Notes: generated by a model not told the origin, from the sequence alone. Shown: positions 41,501-46,977, counted from the first letter of the stretch. The stretch is 64,000 nt of DNA from Arctopsyche grandis (GCF_051622035.1 NC_135364.1:25474501-25538500), one strand, 5' to 3'. A program made the numbers and translations.

Positions 41501-44500
41501 AGTAGAGTACGGATAGCCAAGGTGCCGCTCATTGTTCAATTGTTGTAAATGCTTTGTAATTTGCATTTACAACATTTGAACAATGAACGGCACGGCACCT
41601 TGGTTATCCGGGCTTTACTAATAAGAGGCTAGTAATAATAATAAAAAGGAGACCATATGAACGAAGCATACTCCATATTGATGCAAACTAGACTGTTGTA
41701 GAGCAATATTGGTGTATGCGGATTCTTAAATAAAATTTTAAAAAATCCTAAAAAATTAATATCAACCATTAGTTCAAACGAGTAAAAAGGTAAAGGTAAA
41801 TTTCAAGCGATTGAAACATTCACATTATAAAATGTGGCCTTTTTTATGCCAACAGCAGTTCAACATGAGCGAGGACCTCGCAAGCCCAAGCTGCATCCAG
41901 GGGCGTTGATGAATCATCCAGGAATGGGCGGCCACCATCATCCCTCGCACGCGCCCCCCAAAGACCCCATGAAAATGTCACCGGCGGGTCATTCCAAATT
42001 TCAACTGCAAGTCTCCCCCACATCGGTGTTTTCTCCACTGAAACCACTGAGCTTGGGAGGCTCTAGCGCGGGGTCTGCGCCCCCGGCGAGTCCGTTGGGA
42101 GGCGCCTCCATGGAGCCTCCGCCCCCGTTCTTCCAGACTCCGGGAGGCCTCGCCCCCCCACCGGGGCTTCTGCACATCCTCATGTCAGCTGAAAAATGCC
42201 AGGTCAGACTCAGAAGACGATTACGAAGATCGTTCGAAGATCCGTTGACAGTAAATTGTAATGTGGTGCGTGTAATGAATTGTAGCTTGATGCCGGTTAT
42301 TCCCAGGAGCTGGTGTGGAGCGCTCGACAGCTGCAGCTTCAGGGTGATCCTGCAGCTCTGAGGCCTCCTGCTCCGCCTCTGCCTCTTTCGCTGGCACCAT
42401 CGTGGGAAATTTTGCAGGTAATTTTTGGCATACTCCAAAATTTATAATGTAAACAATTGGCATTTTTATAATTTCAACATAGAGATATTAAGTTACTTCA
42501 GGAAAATGTATGGTCGTAAACCATAGATATATAATACACAAAGATGGGCCCTGACGTGTGATTTTGGTCGGAGATCTTGTCTTCACCAACTGAGGGGTGC
42601 GGGGGGCTTAACTAGCGGGGAAGTTGGGAAAAAAAAAGGTTTTTTCCCTACGACGCAGCGGTACCTACCTACCTACTGAGAGAAACTGCATGCGCCATGT
42701 ATTTTGCATGCGCCAAAAGGGAGACTAGTATAAAGCGTGAGGGCGGATCTAGTGTATTATACATCAATGTCGTAAACCTAAAAAAATAATAAAATATTGT
42801 TTTAATAAAAAATACTACTTCCGGTTTACGAATTCTGACCAAAACTTTAGCAGCTCTAAGTTAGTGTATACATATGTAAATAGTACAAATATAAATTTTC
42901 AGCTTGATACGTTCAGGGGTTCGGACAGAGTAGTGGGCACAACATTTTTGACATTTCTAAGAGGAAAAAATCCCACTTCCGGTTTATAAAATTTAATGAT
43001 TTTTTTTTATTTTCATCAAATTGATACAAGAATTATACTTGAATTTTTTCGTGAAGATCACACATGTTGAAAAAAATAGTGGGAGAAAAATCGAACACGA
43101 GTAAACTACCACTTCCGGTTGAGGGATGCTTACCAAATTTTATACATAACTTGCTATTACGCTTAAACTTCTAGGTATGAAATTTTAGTTCAATAAACAA
43201 AAAGGTTTCTGAGAAAAATATAAAAAGCCTCGATTGTCTAAAGTAAAAGTACTACTTCCGGTTCAGATAAAAATATTTAAAAAATATAAAGATATAAATA
43301 TTATTATGTTTAGTACAAGTAAAAAAATTTCAGTCCGATTCAGTTAGCAGTTTGGGAGATAATTGAATTCAAAAACTTAAAAAAAAAGAAGACACCTATA
43401 AGGGGAGGTACCATTTCCAGTCAACTTAAAAATTTGAAAAAAATTTACGTCGTGTCGATAAGAATTTCAGTAACCGATACCAAGATTCAGTTCGATAGGA
43501 CTAACATTGTTCAAAAAATCCCCAAAATACACAGACACACACACACACACACACAATTTTTTTCTAGATCATGAAAACGTGATCAGTAATCGATTCTGAG
43601 TTCGAATCAGTCAAAATCTCGAGTTCGAATTTTCGCATGATCACAAAACTTCATCTATTGTTACTACGTACATAGATAAAGTAAAAATTATCAACTTAAA
43701 CAAAAACATCAATTAGTCCTATGCCCATAACTATCCCGCTTATACATATCTACTCGTAGTTGTGGCTATTCAATCTACATATTAGGCCAATATAGAATTG
43801 TACGTAGAAGTTGTTGTGTTTTTCCTGAAAGTGTAAATAATATGAGTGTATATATTTGTGTGAGTATATATTTAATATATAGTGCGACAGAAGCGTTGCT
43901 ATTGGTCGATGGGAGGGTTGACTTGTTGGCAACACCCCGCGTTCGAAGGGTAGACTTTGTGACTTGTGCAAGGGGAGGTTCTCATTGGTCGCCCCTTGAC
44001 GAATTAAATCCTCTCTTACATGCTATATAAACTTATAGCGTGTGTAGATACGCATTGCCTTTCCAGAAACTATCTGAAGATGAGGTAAATGGTAAGAATA
44101 TGATTTAATGATTGAAAGTCACTATTTATACGTATCTAGAACAAAGAAATGTAATATTAATAGAAGTGGCTTTAGGTGTTATATTGTTGTCAAGTAACAT
44201 TCTGTCCATAGACAAACCTAAATAATTTTAGCATCAGTCGTATCTGACGCTTGGTGCTCGACGTATGTCCGATAAAAACTTCTCTGTTTGTTTATATTTC
44301 TCGCAAAATGGGCAAGCATCGGTAAAAATTGCACAATACATTCAAAAACAACAACATGGGATACATTTTTATAAGTAAATTGATCCGATTGTATTCCGTG
44401 CGATGTAGCGTATTTATAGAGACGTACCGCGTAAAATTGACAACAATTATTTATTCGTAAGGGCCCCTCTATTCTTATTACATCTCTCTGATCTAGAAGT

Positions 44501-46858
44501 ATGGAACGGTGTATGCTCGGCATAATGAGGAAAGGCAGGAGGCGAAATACGTGGGTGAGAAGGGTAGTGGACATAGTGAATAGAATAAAGAGATTGAAAC
44601 GGCAATGGGCTAGAAGAATGGACGAAAGGTGGACAGAAGAAGTGCCAGAATGGTACCCGAGAGAATGCAAAAGGGTAAAAGGAAGACCGCAGGGAAGATG
44701 GGTAGACGAAATTAATCTTTTTTAAAAATTAATCTTTTTTTTAAGTTATCGTATTTTCGAGATCAAATTTTCACACGATCACAATCTTGATCCGGCTGTC
44801 TGTGTGTCTGTGTAAGATAACGCTCGCCATACTATAATAGTAGTTTCGATTCGACACAGCTTAGCCACTTCCAACAAAACCTATACGAATATAATAACAA
44901 AAGAAAAAAGTTTCTATATACTCGTATATATGTATATGTATTATTTGCTACCAATGTTTACTCTAGGCAAATAGACAGTGCTAAGTCTCTGAGCGTTTAC
45001 CTCCATCTATTGAAAATTTATATGCCAACACCCATGCGATGATATTTCATCGGGTACAACACTAGTATCTTATAGTTGCGAATTTAAATCAATCAAGTGA
45101 AGATTGCGATTAAGATTAAAACAAGTTTTGATATTCTGTCAATTTTGTTATATAAACGTTTTATCTATTTTACGAAATGTTTCATTATATATATTTTTTT
45201 CAAATTAGATCATGGTGATATTACTATGGTCAGATAAGTGAAAAAACGTATTTCAAGCAATAAATGAAGTGTGTAAAAAATAATGATAGTGATTAAATGA
45301 TTGAGAGAGTGAACAAACAGATGTTGATGATGTAAACGTCGATACTAGTTATTTTAACCACATTATTGTGGTTTAGTAATCGCCAGTCACCCAATTCCTA
45401 AAAAAACATTATGATATATCGTAGACCGATGCGGTGCAAACGATCGACAAGCGCCAGACAGACTGAACCACATATTAACGACTCGTGTACCTTATGCGTG
45501 CGCACTGCTCGCACTTACACTAAGCGAAGTCTACTCGAAGTACCGACATACCTACCCTGTATACGTTCTGTGCTTCTGATACTTTAGTTCTGAATTTTGC
45601 CTTATTAAACTCGCCAGAAAGATCCAACTCAATTTTAATAATTGCATCTGTGCACATCGAAAGGTTACTCGTCACCTGATGTGCAATCTATCATTCGTGA
45701 AGTCGACAATTGCGTTTAAAGCAGCCATCCAGTTAATCTGTGGTTCAGTCTGTCTGGCGCTTGTCGATCGTTTGCACCAAACCCATCGTAGACATGCAAT
45801 GACAATCCATTAACTGACATTATCTTATTGGCCTCTTCTATCTTTCATTATGAAATTGGGCTCTAAATACATATCATATTTATACTTACAAACTATTTTC
45901 TTGTTTTTAATTTAAATCAAAAGTAATACAGCCAAACAATTGGAAGAAAAAATTGCTGATTTTTTATTTAAACAAGCTGTTTTTCATAACTAAAATATAT
46001 AAACAGTGTTTAAATAAAACAATGGCTGATTCAGTTGATTGATTTTCATTATGTTCCTAATCCATATTTTTGGCACAGAAAGTGCTTTTCCTCTGGTAAA
46101 TTAATCCTAATCCATTTTCTATTTAACTATATAGGAAACTACAGCCCGTTTGCTGTTCATGGCAGTCCGTTGGGTCCGCTGCCTAGCCCCGTTCCAAACC
46201 CTATCACGGAGAGATCAAACGTTACTCTTGCAAGAATCCTGGAAAGAACTATTCCTACTTCACCTAGCACAATGGTCGGTACCTTGGGAACTGGGAGCTT
46301 TGCTGGCCTGTCCCCAAGCACGCGACCGTCTACCCAGAGATGCAATCACCGACATGGAAATCAAAACAATTCAAGTAATACTCGATTCATTCATATCTTT
46401 AAGATCTATTAGTTGCAGGATAACATGATACTTTGATGTTTCAGGAGATTCTTTGCCGCTTCAGACAACTATCACCCGATGGAAGTGAATGCGGATGCAT
46501 GAAAGCAGTAGTTCTTTTCACACCAGGTATGTACTATGGCATATTCAGAATGTGATTTGATTAGTGCGGTTTTGTAATGTGGGTTTTTTTATTATTAGAA
46601 ACGGCTGGTTTGTGCGACGTGCAGCCGGTGGAGATGCTGCAAGATCAGGCACAGTGCATCCTGGCTGACTATGTAAGGCAGAGACATCCTCGTCAGCCAA
46701 CCAGGTTTGGTCGGCTGCTGCTTCTTCTACCTTCTCTGAGAGCGGTCAGGCCACCTACCGTAGAGTTGCTCTTCTTCAGAGACACCATTGGTGATATACC
46801 AATAGCCAGACTGCTCGGTGATATGTACCATATGGAGAAATATGCAGGTCAACCGTAA
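6762..46858 (+). CDS. dsf: Orphan nuclear receptor, dissatisfaction (NR2E) orthologue
   Basis: Coding exons: 6762-6842, 6929-7090, 41856-42202, 42307-42417, 46135-46374, 46445-46526, 46599-46858 (stop TAA). All borders are AG/GT and all phases join, giving 427 visible codons plus one earlier base, so a short 5' exon is missing. The DNA-binding domain (visible residues about 9-80) has two four-cysteine fingers (C9, C12, C26, C29; C45, C55, C65, C68), P-box CDGCSG and the tail [15 protein letters not shown] proline-rich hinge follows, then the ligand-binding domain from about residue 192 ([26 protein letters not shown], ending IARLLGDMY). The serine P-box and this tail fit dsf rather than tailless, which usually has CAGFF. 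In Drosophila, dsf is a nuclear transcriptional regulator in neurons controlling sexual behaviour. The receptor is compact because it lacks the long low-complexity hinge of the fly protein. A 34,765-bp intron (7091-41855) separates the DNA-binding domain from the rest. Confidence 0.95.
7488..7541. repeat. Short near-perfect hairpin
   Basis: An arm beginning ACCGGAATTGTTAACCC and its complement GGGTTAACAATTCCGG flank a CGAA loop within TTCCTCACCGAAGTGAGG. It may be the centre of a small fold-back element. It lies 400 bp inside the giant dsf intron. Confidence 0.7.
7542..8545. other. AT-rich dsf intron DNA
   Basis: I see no gene or recognisable element here. Short ORFs on either strand show no family signature. 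Confidence 0.45.
8546..8995 (+). mobile_element. tRNA-derived SINE, head type I, near full length
   Basis: The head has a pol III A-box (ATGGCTCGGTGG) and B-box (GGTTCGATCCC) in tRNA-like spacing. The shared body contains CCAAGTCGATCGTTTCTTAT and a GAAACGGTTCC block. A middle block includes CCATAGATGTCTCTATGG, and the tail matches the GGAAGGCGCATTGGGGTC hairpin end. Copies with the same head occur at 21748 and 37941. Confidence 0.85.
8996..10201. other. AT-rich dsf intron DNA with microsatellites
   Basis: There is no coding signal. A TGTA/TG microsatellite lies near 9776-9815. A less AT-biased patch occurs near 9510-9720 without recognisable repeats. Confidence 0.45.
10202..10851 (+). mobile_element. 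hAT-like TIR element (TAGGGxTTxCAATACCG family), degraded
   Basis: The left end TAGGGGTTCCAATACCG and right end with ACCGGTATTG are inverted and resemble the ends of the element at 61534-62562. There are internal CCGGT motifs and no intact transposase. The right terminus is eroded. Confidence 0.55.
11096..11286 (-). mobile_element. SINE fragment, head type I
   Basis: On the minus strand this carries CTCGGTGGTTGG, a degenerate B-box region (CACCGGGTTCATACC) and the shared body (CTTGGATATTTGTGACTCC; GAAACGGTTCC). It is truncated at the 3' side of the body. Confidence 0.75.
11335..11545 (-). mobile_element. Degraded SINE fragment
   Basis: A minus-strand B-box-like CCCGGGTTAGAACC is followed by a body with TATTTGTGACTTC and GAAACGGTTAC. 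It is more diverged than its neighbour at 11096. Confidence 0.55.
11640..12070. other. GC-rich island in the giant dsf intron
   Basis: This is a distinctly more GC-rich block without recognisable mobile-element ends, in very AT-rich surroundings. It holds a CCAAT-type motif in TTGGCAGCCAATCAGCC near 12060. A regulatory role is inferred from composition and position only. Confidence 0.35.
12071..13689. other. AT-rich dsf intron DNA
   Basis: No gene and no clear repeat seen. Short ORFs here have no family signature. Confidence 0.45.
13690..14235. other. GC-rich island with E-boxes
   Basis: This is a GC-enriched block without element ends. It contains a CACGTG E-box (13707-13712), a CAGGTG E-box and a GATATAAAAG TATA-like string near 13771. 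It is a candidate enhancer or promoter-like region of dsf, by inference. Confidence 0.35.
14296..14470 (+). mobile_element. Short Helitron-like element, family A
   Basis: The element starts with TCTAATATAT directly after A and ends GGGTAAAACCACTAG directly before T, which matches Helitron insertion between A and T with 5' TC and 3' CTRR. No coding capacity. Relatives lie at 19974-20295 (+) and 31785-31995 (-). Confidence 0.75.
14785..14935 (-). mobile_element. Degraded SINE fragment
   Basis: The minus strand shows the shared SINE body (CTCGAAGTCGATCGTTTCCT, TTTGTGACTCG) and a decayed head. It is truncated. Confidence 0.55.
14940..15240 (+). repeat. Fragment related to the TIR element at 63716-63990
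   Basis: The phrase ATTTTATCCTTGC, then GATCGATAGTGGTGA and AGAGAAACTTG, parallels the interior of the element after FIG4. Terminal repeats are not preserved here. Confidence 0.45.
15256..15740 (-). mobile_element. 5'-truncated RTE copy, diverged
   Basis: On the minus strand this matches the last part of the RTE ORF, ending in the same ATGATGAT tail (ATCATCATC on the plus strand). It has many substitutions and frameshifts relative to the intact copy at 1054-4729. It is non-functional. Confidence 0.88.
15885..16410 (+). repeat. Left arm of a large inverted pair
   Basis: About 500 bp here reappears inverted at 17228-17705. Shared phrases include ACCAGATTCGTGTTTACTGG, CAATCAACATTTTTTATTAC, GAGACGAGATATGAC and the edge CACTGTTCGACA (complemented here as TGTCGAACAGTG). 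Two copies of one element in opposite orientation, or a fold-back transposon, would explain it. I do not recognise the class. Confidence 0.75.
16560..16820. other. GC-rich island between the inverted arms
   Basis: This short, more GC-rich segment (for example CAGCCGCGTTCGCAGCCTG) lacks element ends. It sits in the spacer of the inverted pair. Confidence 0.3.
17140..17227 (+). mobile_element. SINE head fragment
   Basis: A B-box GGTTCGATCC and the start of the SINE body (GTGACTCCAAATCGATCG) are visible. The fragment abuts the right arm of the inverted pair at 17228. Confidence 0.65.
17228..17705 (-). repeat. Right arm of a large inverted pair
   Basis: This is the reverse-complement counterpart of 15885-16410, starting CACTGTTCGACACG. 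About 820 bp separate the arms. Confidence 0.75.
17885..18305 (-). mobile_element. SINE, head type II, near full length
   Basis: On the minus strand the order is: head type II with CAAGTGATTAGCATAT and GGTTCAAATACAAG; shared body with TGACTCCAGG and CAGAGTTTGCCAATTTTTC; a middle block with GAATTTCGCTGAA; and the GGAAGG...CCTGG tail. It matches 53409-53822 over its whole length, including a middle block absent from type I copies. Confidence 0.82.
18560..19080. other. Strongly GC-rich island
   Basis: This is the most GC-rich block of the intron, with CCCCC-rich and GGGG-rich runs and a CACCTG E-box. Overlapping ORFs exist on both strands, but their proline/arginine/glycine-rich composition follows base composition, and I call no gene. 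It may be retained regulatory DNA. Confidence 0.35.
19081..19722. other. AT-rich dsf intron DNA
   Basis: No gene or identifiable repeat is visible. Confidence 0.4.
19723..19922 (+). mobile_element. Jockey-like LINE 3' UTR fragment
   Basis: This shares AGGTTTTTGAGCTCTTTTTC, GATCAGTAGATCAGTAGCTG and GATGTATTGTGAACATAATT with the 3' ends at 1-965 and 50645-51136. It contains only the terminal about 200 bp. Confidence 0.82.
19974..20295 (+). mobile_element. Helitron-like element, family A, with internal repeat expansion
   Basis: It starts TCTAATATATGA after A and ends GATAAAACCATTAG before T, fitting Helitron termini (TC ... CTRR-like). The interior carries an expanded imperfect repeat of ATTCCGATTCCCT and related units (about 20060-20220). 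Confidence 0.68.
20700..21120. other. GC-rich island
   Basis: This GC-enriched block, including CCTGAGCCCACCCACCACTC, has no recognisable element ends. It is possible regulatory DNA, by inference. Confidence 0.3.
21216..21603. repeat. Near-perfect 388-bp palindrome
   Basis: Left arm from GTGACGAGCCAGAATG to CTCCCGTATT and right arm AATACGGGAG to CATTCTGGCTCGTCAC are inverted copies of about 185 bp with a loop of about 15 bases. The inner part (GTACAACAGGAACAAGAGGA) is shared with small TIR elements at 55882-56074 and 59491-59660; the outer part (GGGTGCATGGTAAACGGTA) reappears at 59375-59465. It looks like two head-to-head element copies. Confidence 0.9.
21748..22760 (+). mobile_element. SINE, head type I, split by a fold-back insertion
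   Basis: The head (GTCGATCCCGTGC B-box), body and hairpin tail (GGTCTACCTGTTAGGCCTTC) run to about 22151. The residual A-rich tail (TATATATAAAATAAAATAG) resumes at about 22727, after the element at 22152-22726. Confidence 0.8.
22152..22726. mobile_element. Fold-back element with long TIRs, 575 bp
   Basis: The termini TGTTACACCGAATCCATGAA and TTCACGGATTTGGTGTAACA are inverted, and inversion continues inward (CGCATTCGGCAA, GCCCAGTTCACGG, ATTTACATATTATTATG arms). It inserted into the tail of a SINE. There is no coding capacity, and the superfamily is unclear because no obvious target duplication remains. Confidence 0.85.
22925..23060 (+). mobile_element. SINE tail-only fragment
   Basis: This carries the CGTGTTCTTCAGCC block, GAAGGCGCATTGGGGTCTAC, TGTTAGGCCTTTACTGGTAT and a (AAAAT)n-like end. 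It is a 5'-truncated SINE. Confidence 0.75.
23184..23522. mobile_element. TIR element with AGGGCGAAATCACACAGG ends
   Basis: Left AGGGCGAAATCACACAGG and right CCTGTGTGATTTCGCCCT are perfect inverted termini. The interior holds a run of G (about 23238-23249) and the phrase TCCTTACATCCATTTATCC, shared with 36286. The ends resemble those of the element at 63716-63990. Confidence 0.8.
23523..23939. other. AT-rich dsf intron DNA
   Basis: No gene or recognisable element is visible. Confidence 0.4.
23940..24260. other. GC-enriched island
   Basis: This is a balanced-composition block with TGGCAGCTTTTTCTCCCCTC and similar strings, without element ends. It is a candidate regulatory remnant, by inference. 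Confidence 0.3.
24457..24963. mobile_element. hAT-like MITE, GGTGCTAC family, copy 1
   Basis: The TIRs begin GGTGCTACGTTAGTATGCGG and end with the complement. The flanks CATTTTTG (24449-24456) and CATTTTTT (24964-24971) form a 7/8 target duplication. The interior folds back on itself (AGCCAACACCTATTTATTTA and complement). It is 507 bp with no coding. Copy 2 is at 52806-53309. Confidence 0.88.
24972..25639. other. AT-rich dsf intron DNA
   Basis: No gene or recognisable element is visible. Confidence 0.4.
25640..26120. other. GC-rich island with E-box
   Basis: It contains a CACGTG at 25745-25750 and G-rich runs (GGGGGTAGGGGGAGGAGG). No element ends are present. ORFs on both strands are compositional. 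Confidence 0.35.
26121..26554. other. AT-rich dsf intron DNA
   Basis: Nothing recognisable seen. Confidence 0.4.
26555..26890. repeat. Palindromic rearrangement of the 61534-type hAT interior
   Basis: Arms with ATACCAATAATTTTATTTTA, ATCTATGTTTAAAACTA and their complements surround a centre with TACCATCGATTACGATGGTA. The left flank (GCCTCTTATCCGATCGTTTT) matches, inverted, the region at 61800-61870. It looks like a rearranged internal piece of that family. Confidence 0.75.
27068..27233. mobile_element. hAT MITE, CAGTGGCGGCT family, 166 bp
   Basis: The ends CAGTGGCGGCT and AGCCACCACTG (complement CAGTGGTGGCT) are typical hAT termini. The flanks CTAATCAC (27060-27067) and CTGATCAC (27234-27241) are a 7/8 target duplication. 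The interior contains a poly-C run of about 15-17 bases. Confidence 0.88.
27670..27716 (+). mobile_element. RTE 3' tip, 47 bp
   Basis: GAGGCCTTCATCCAGCAGTG, GCGAATGGCT and the ATGATGATG tail match the end of the intact RTE at 4678-4724. This is an extreme 5' truncation. Confidence 0.85.
28008..28985 (-). mobile_element. Helitron-like element, family B
   Basis: On the minus strand it ends GGGGACAACACTAG before T, the 3' hallmark. The 5' side near 28965-28985 carries the CTGTGTGTCTGTGTA motif. The interior has CCAACACCCATGCGATGATA and two related TTTCTTTCGATAT-containing blocks (28310 and 28500), suggesting an internal duplication. Relatives are at 31630-33180 (-) and 44790-45065 (+). Confidence 0.68.
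29190..29560. other. GC-rich island
   Basis: This is a C-rich block (CCCACCCACCACCACCCCCA, GTCCCCACCCCCTCACC) without element ends. It is a candidate retained regulatory DNA, by inference. Confidence 0.3.
29561..30150 (+). other. T-rich DNA with a diverged SINE-tail hairpin
   Basis: Mostly T-rich. At about 29866-29915 GGCCATTGTGGCGCATTTGT and CCTGTAATGCCACAATGG form the hairpin-tail structure of the SINE family in a diverged version. Confidence 0.5.
30170..30968. mobile_element. TTAA-flanked element inserted in a SINE-like tail
   Basis: TTAA occurs at both borders (30170-30173, 30965-30968), with inverted ends TTAAGAGGGCTGTACA and TGTCCAGCCCTCTTAA. The outside joins GGCCATTTTGGCGCAT on the left to TCCTGTAATGCCACAATG on the right, reconstituting a SINE-type tail hairpin. 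TTAA target use is typical of piggyBac-type elements, but the TIR start differs from the usual CCC. No transposase is present. Confidence 0.7.
30217..30438 (+). mobile_element. 5'-truncated SINE between perfect 48-bp direct repeats
   Basis: The insert carries CCATAGATGTCTC, CGTGTTCTTCAGC, the GGAAGGCGCATTGGGGTC tail and an (AAAAT)n end. It is bounded by identical 48-bp sequences at 30169-30216 and 30439-30486, which start ATTAAGAGGGCTG. They are either an unusually long target duplication or the result of a local duplication. Confidence 0.8.
30969..31629. other. AT-rich dsf intron DNA
   Basis: No gene seen. A repeated phrase CTCTAGAACAGACAAAT occurs twice near 31380-31415. Confidence 0.4.
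31785..31995 (-). mobile_element. Helitron-like family A, nested
   Basis: The minus-strand 3' end is ACCGGGTAAAACCACTAG, followed by T; the 5' side is CTAATATATCAATTCG with the initial TC mutated. The repeat TACCTTTTAAATATAT appears on both sides (31765 and 31995). Confidence 0.7.
32033..32215 (-). mobile_element. Helitron-like family C, nested
   Basis: The minus strand ends GCACGCCGGGTTCAGCTAG before T and contains repeated AACGGG units, as does the + strand copy at 40609-40793. The 5' limit is approximate. Confidence 0.65.
32335..32820 (+). mobile_element. SINE, head type III
   Basis: The head ACCAGCAGCGTGGTCTACTG and B-box GGGTTTGATTCCCG differ from types I and II. The body (GAGGTCGATCGTTTCTTATC, GAAACGGTTC), the CATAGATGTCTCTG block and the CCAGGAAGGCGCATT...CCTTCCTGG tail are shared. 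Confidence 0.82.
33192..33561 (+). mobile_element. TIR element, GGTGCAAACGATCG family, copy 1
   Basis: The long TIRs run GGTGCAAACGATCGACAAGC, then GCCAGACAGACTGAACCA. The flanks CGCTATTAT (33183-33191 and 33562-33570) are a perfect 9-bp target duplication. 370 bp, no coding. The other copies are 45427-45784 (inverted) and 46978-47363. Confidence 0.92.
33726..33806. repeat. (TA)n microsatellite
   Basis: About 80 bp of pure TA dinucleotides. A SINE tail fragment follows. Confidence 0.95.
33820..33905 (+). mobile_element. SINE tail-only fragment with perfect hairpin
   Basis: CCAGGAAGGC and GCCTTCCTGG pair perfectly around GCATTGGGGTTTACCTGTAA-like text, followed by (AAAAT)n. It is sandwiched between two TA microsatellites. 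Confidence 0.85.
33918..33992. repeat. (TA)n microsatellite
   Basis: About 75 bp of TA dinucleotides. Confidence 0.95.
34190..34660. other. GC-rich island
   Basis: C-rich and G-rich strings (CACCGCACCCCCATCGCC; GGTGGTGGTTGTGAGTGG) without element ends. Candidate retained regulatory DNA, by inference. Confidence 0.3.
34661..35091. other. Very AT-rich DNA
   Basis: A tandem-like duplication (TTTGAATATAAAATAAGATT at about 34796 and 34930) but no gene. Confidence 0.45.
35092..35454 (-). mobile_element. Young 5'-truncated RTE copy
   Basis: The minus strand encodes the last 113 residues of the RTE protein with only two differences from the intact copy (ITRKDR versus IARRDR), ending in the same stop and tail. 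The truncated 5' edge abuts a (TA)n run at 35457-35521, and both flanks are TA-rich, so the target was again AT-rich. Confidence 0.92.
35457..35521. repeat. (TA)n microsatellite
   Basis: TA dinucleotides directly at the RTE 5' junction. Confidence 0.95.
35522..35699 (+). mobile_element. Helitron-like 3' end, family D
   Basis: It ends CAACGCCGGGTAATTTAGCTAG before T, with GAATGTTTGCCTGTTTG near the start. The 5' limit merges with the microsatellite. Confidence 0.6.
36280..37115 (+). repeat. Interspersed repeat with ACTTCCGGTT motifs, copy 1
   Basis: It shares TGCTTACCAAATTTTAT, GTACTACTTCCGGTTCA, GGGGAGGTACCATTTCC and ATTGTTACTACGTACGTAGT with 42775-43690. It has dispersed ACTTCCGG units and a CACACAGACA run before the end. 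Class unknown. Confidence 0.75.
37200..37930. other. GC-rich island with E-box
   Basis: Balanced to GC-rich, with CACGTG at 37453-37458 and no element ends. The block stops at the SINE at 37941. Confidence 0.35.
37941..38305 (+). mobile_element. SINE, head type I, 3'-truncated
   Basis: GTGTGGCTCGGTGGTTGCG (A-box), a decayed B-box (GGGCTCGTTCCCGTG), the shared body and the CGTGTTGTTCAGCC block are present. The hairpin tail is missing. Confidence 0.82.
38505..38775. repeat. Two related fold-back units
   Basis: Each unit contains TTGTAAATGCATTGTTAAAG and GGTTTGCCGAACC, closed by a complementary ACAATGGAACAAT. The first has CCCGGAATCTGAAGGGGC / GGCCCCTTCAGATTCCG ends. A related simpler unit is at 41515-41625. 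No coding. Confidence 0.7.
38776..39209. other. AT-rich DNA with a short local repeat
   Basis: TTGTGGTAGCATTTC-type phrases recur two to three times near 38980-39060. No gene. Confidence 0.4.
39210..39560. other. GC-enriched island
   Basis: It contains CTCCCCGAGCGATTCCTCTC and TTCGTGCGGGGGGTTGAAC, with no element ends. Candidate regulatory remnant, by inference. Confidence 0.3.
39850..40110. other. Island with two CACGTG E-boxes
   Basis: CACGTG occurs at 39892-39897 and 39919-39924, 27 bp apart, within GC-richer DNA about 1.9 kb upstream of the dsf hinge exon. A regulatory role is inferred. Confidence 0.4.
40153..40793 (+). mobile_element. Tandem Helitron-like units, families D and C
   Basis: A TCTATATATATG...AATGAATGTCTGTCTG start at 40153 resembles a Helitron 5' end. 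A second TC start at 40609 runs to GCCGGGTTCATCTAG before T at 40793, a clean Helitron 3' end. Between them lie a direct repeat of about 70 bp (about 40225-40294 and 40295-40364) and an (AACGGG)n expansion (about 40657-40745). Confidence 0.62.
41387..41625. repeat. Fragments of hAT-like and fold-back families
   Basis: CAAAATGGCAAAAACGATCGG matches the 61534-type element interior. At 41515-41625 AAGGTGCCGCTCATTGTTCA and its near-complement TGAACAATGAACGGCAC form a short fold-back. Confidence 0.6.
42775..43690 (+). repeat. Interspersed repeat with ACTTCCGGTT motifs, copy 2
   Basis: Same order of motifs as 36280-37115, including GAATTCAAAAACTT, GGGGAGGTACCATTTCC and a longer CA run near 43530. 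It lies in the dsf intron between exons 42307-42417 and 46135-46374. Confidence 0.75.
43870..44100 (+). promoter_or_regulatory. CCAAT/TATA promoter-like module
   Basis: Two ATTGGTCG strings and CTATATAAACTTATAGCG occur in promoter-like order. A looser counterpart (TATTGGTTGACTTC, then TTATATACACAAG) is at 48860-48950. They may be promoters of decayed elements. No downstream ORF supports a gene. Confidence 0.3.
44495..44714 (+). mobile_element. Internal RTE fragment
   Basis: It matches RTE codons from ERCMLGI to [11 protein letters not shown] but lacks the 3' tail and has small deletions. It lies in the dsf intron. Confidence 0.88.
44790..45065 (+). mobile_element. Helitron-like family B, short copy
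   Basis: It starts near CTGTCTGTGTGTCTGTG and ends CATCGGGTACAACACTAG before T. It is the inverted relative of 28008-28985. Confidence 0.68.
45427..45784 (-). mobile_element. TIR element, GGTGCAAACGATCG family, copy 2
   Basis: Perfect 9-bp flanking duplication ATCGTAGAC (45418-45426 and 45785-45793). Internal order is inverted relative to copies 1 and 3. It lies about 350 bp upstream of dsf exon 46135. Confidence 0.92.
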
Positions 46859-46977
46859 AAAGCACTAACCAGATATTCGATTTCATTATTTTGTATCAAA
46901 ATATTAAAACGAGATGTATTTTAGGTTTTTATTTTAACAAATTCGATTTTCAATGTTTCTTTTAGTTATATGTAAAG

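Noticed and set aside
46150..46428. Separate 92-codon gene.
   Set aside because: It is dsf exon 46135-46374 read through its donor site into the intron.
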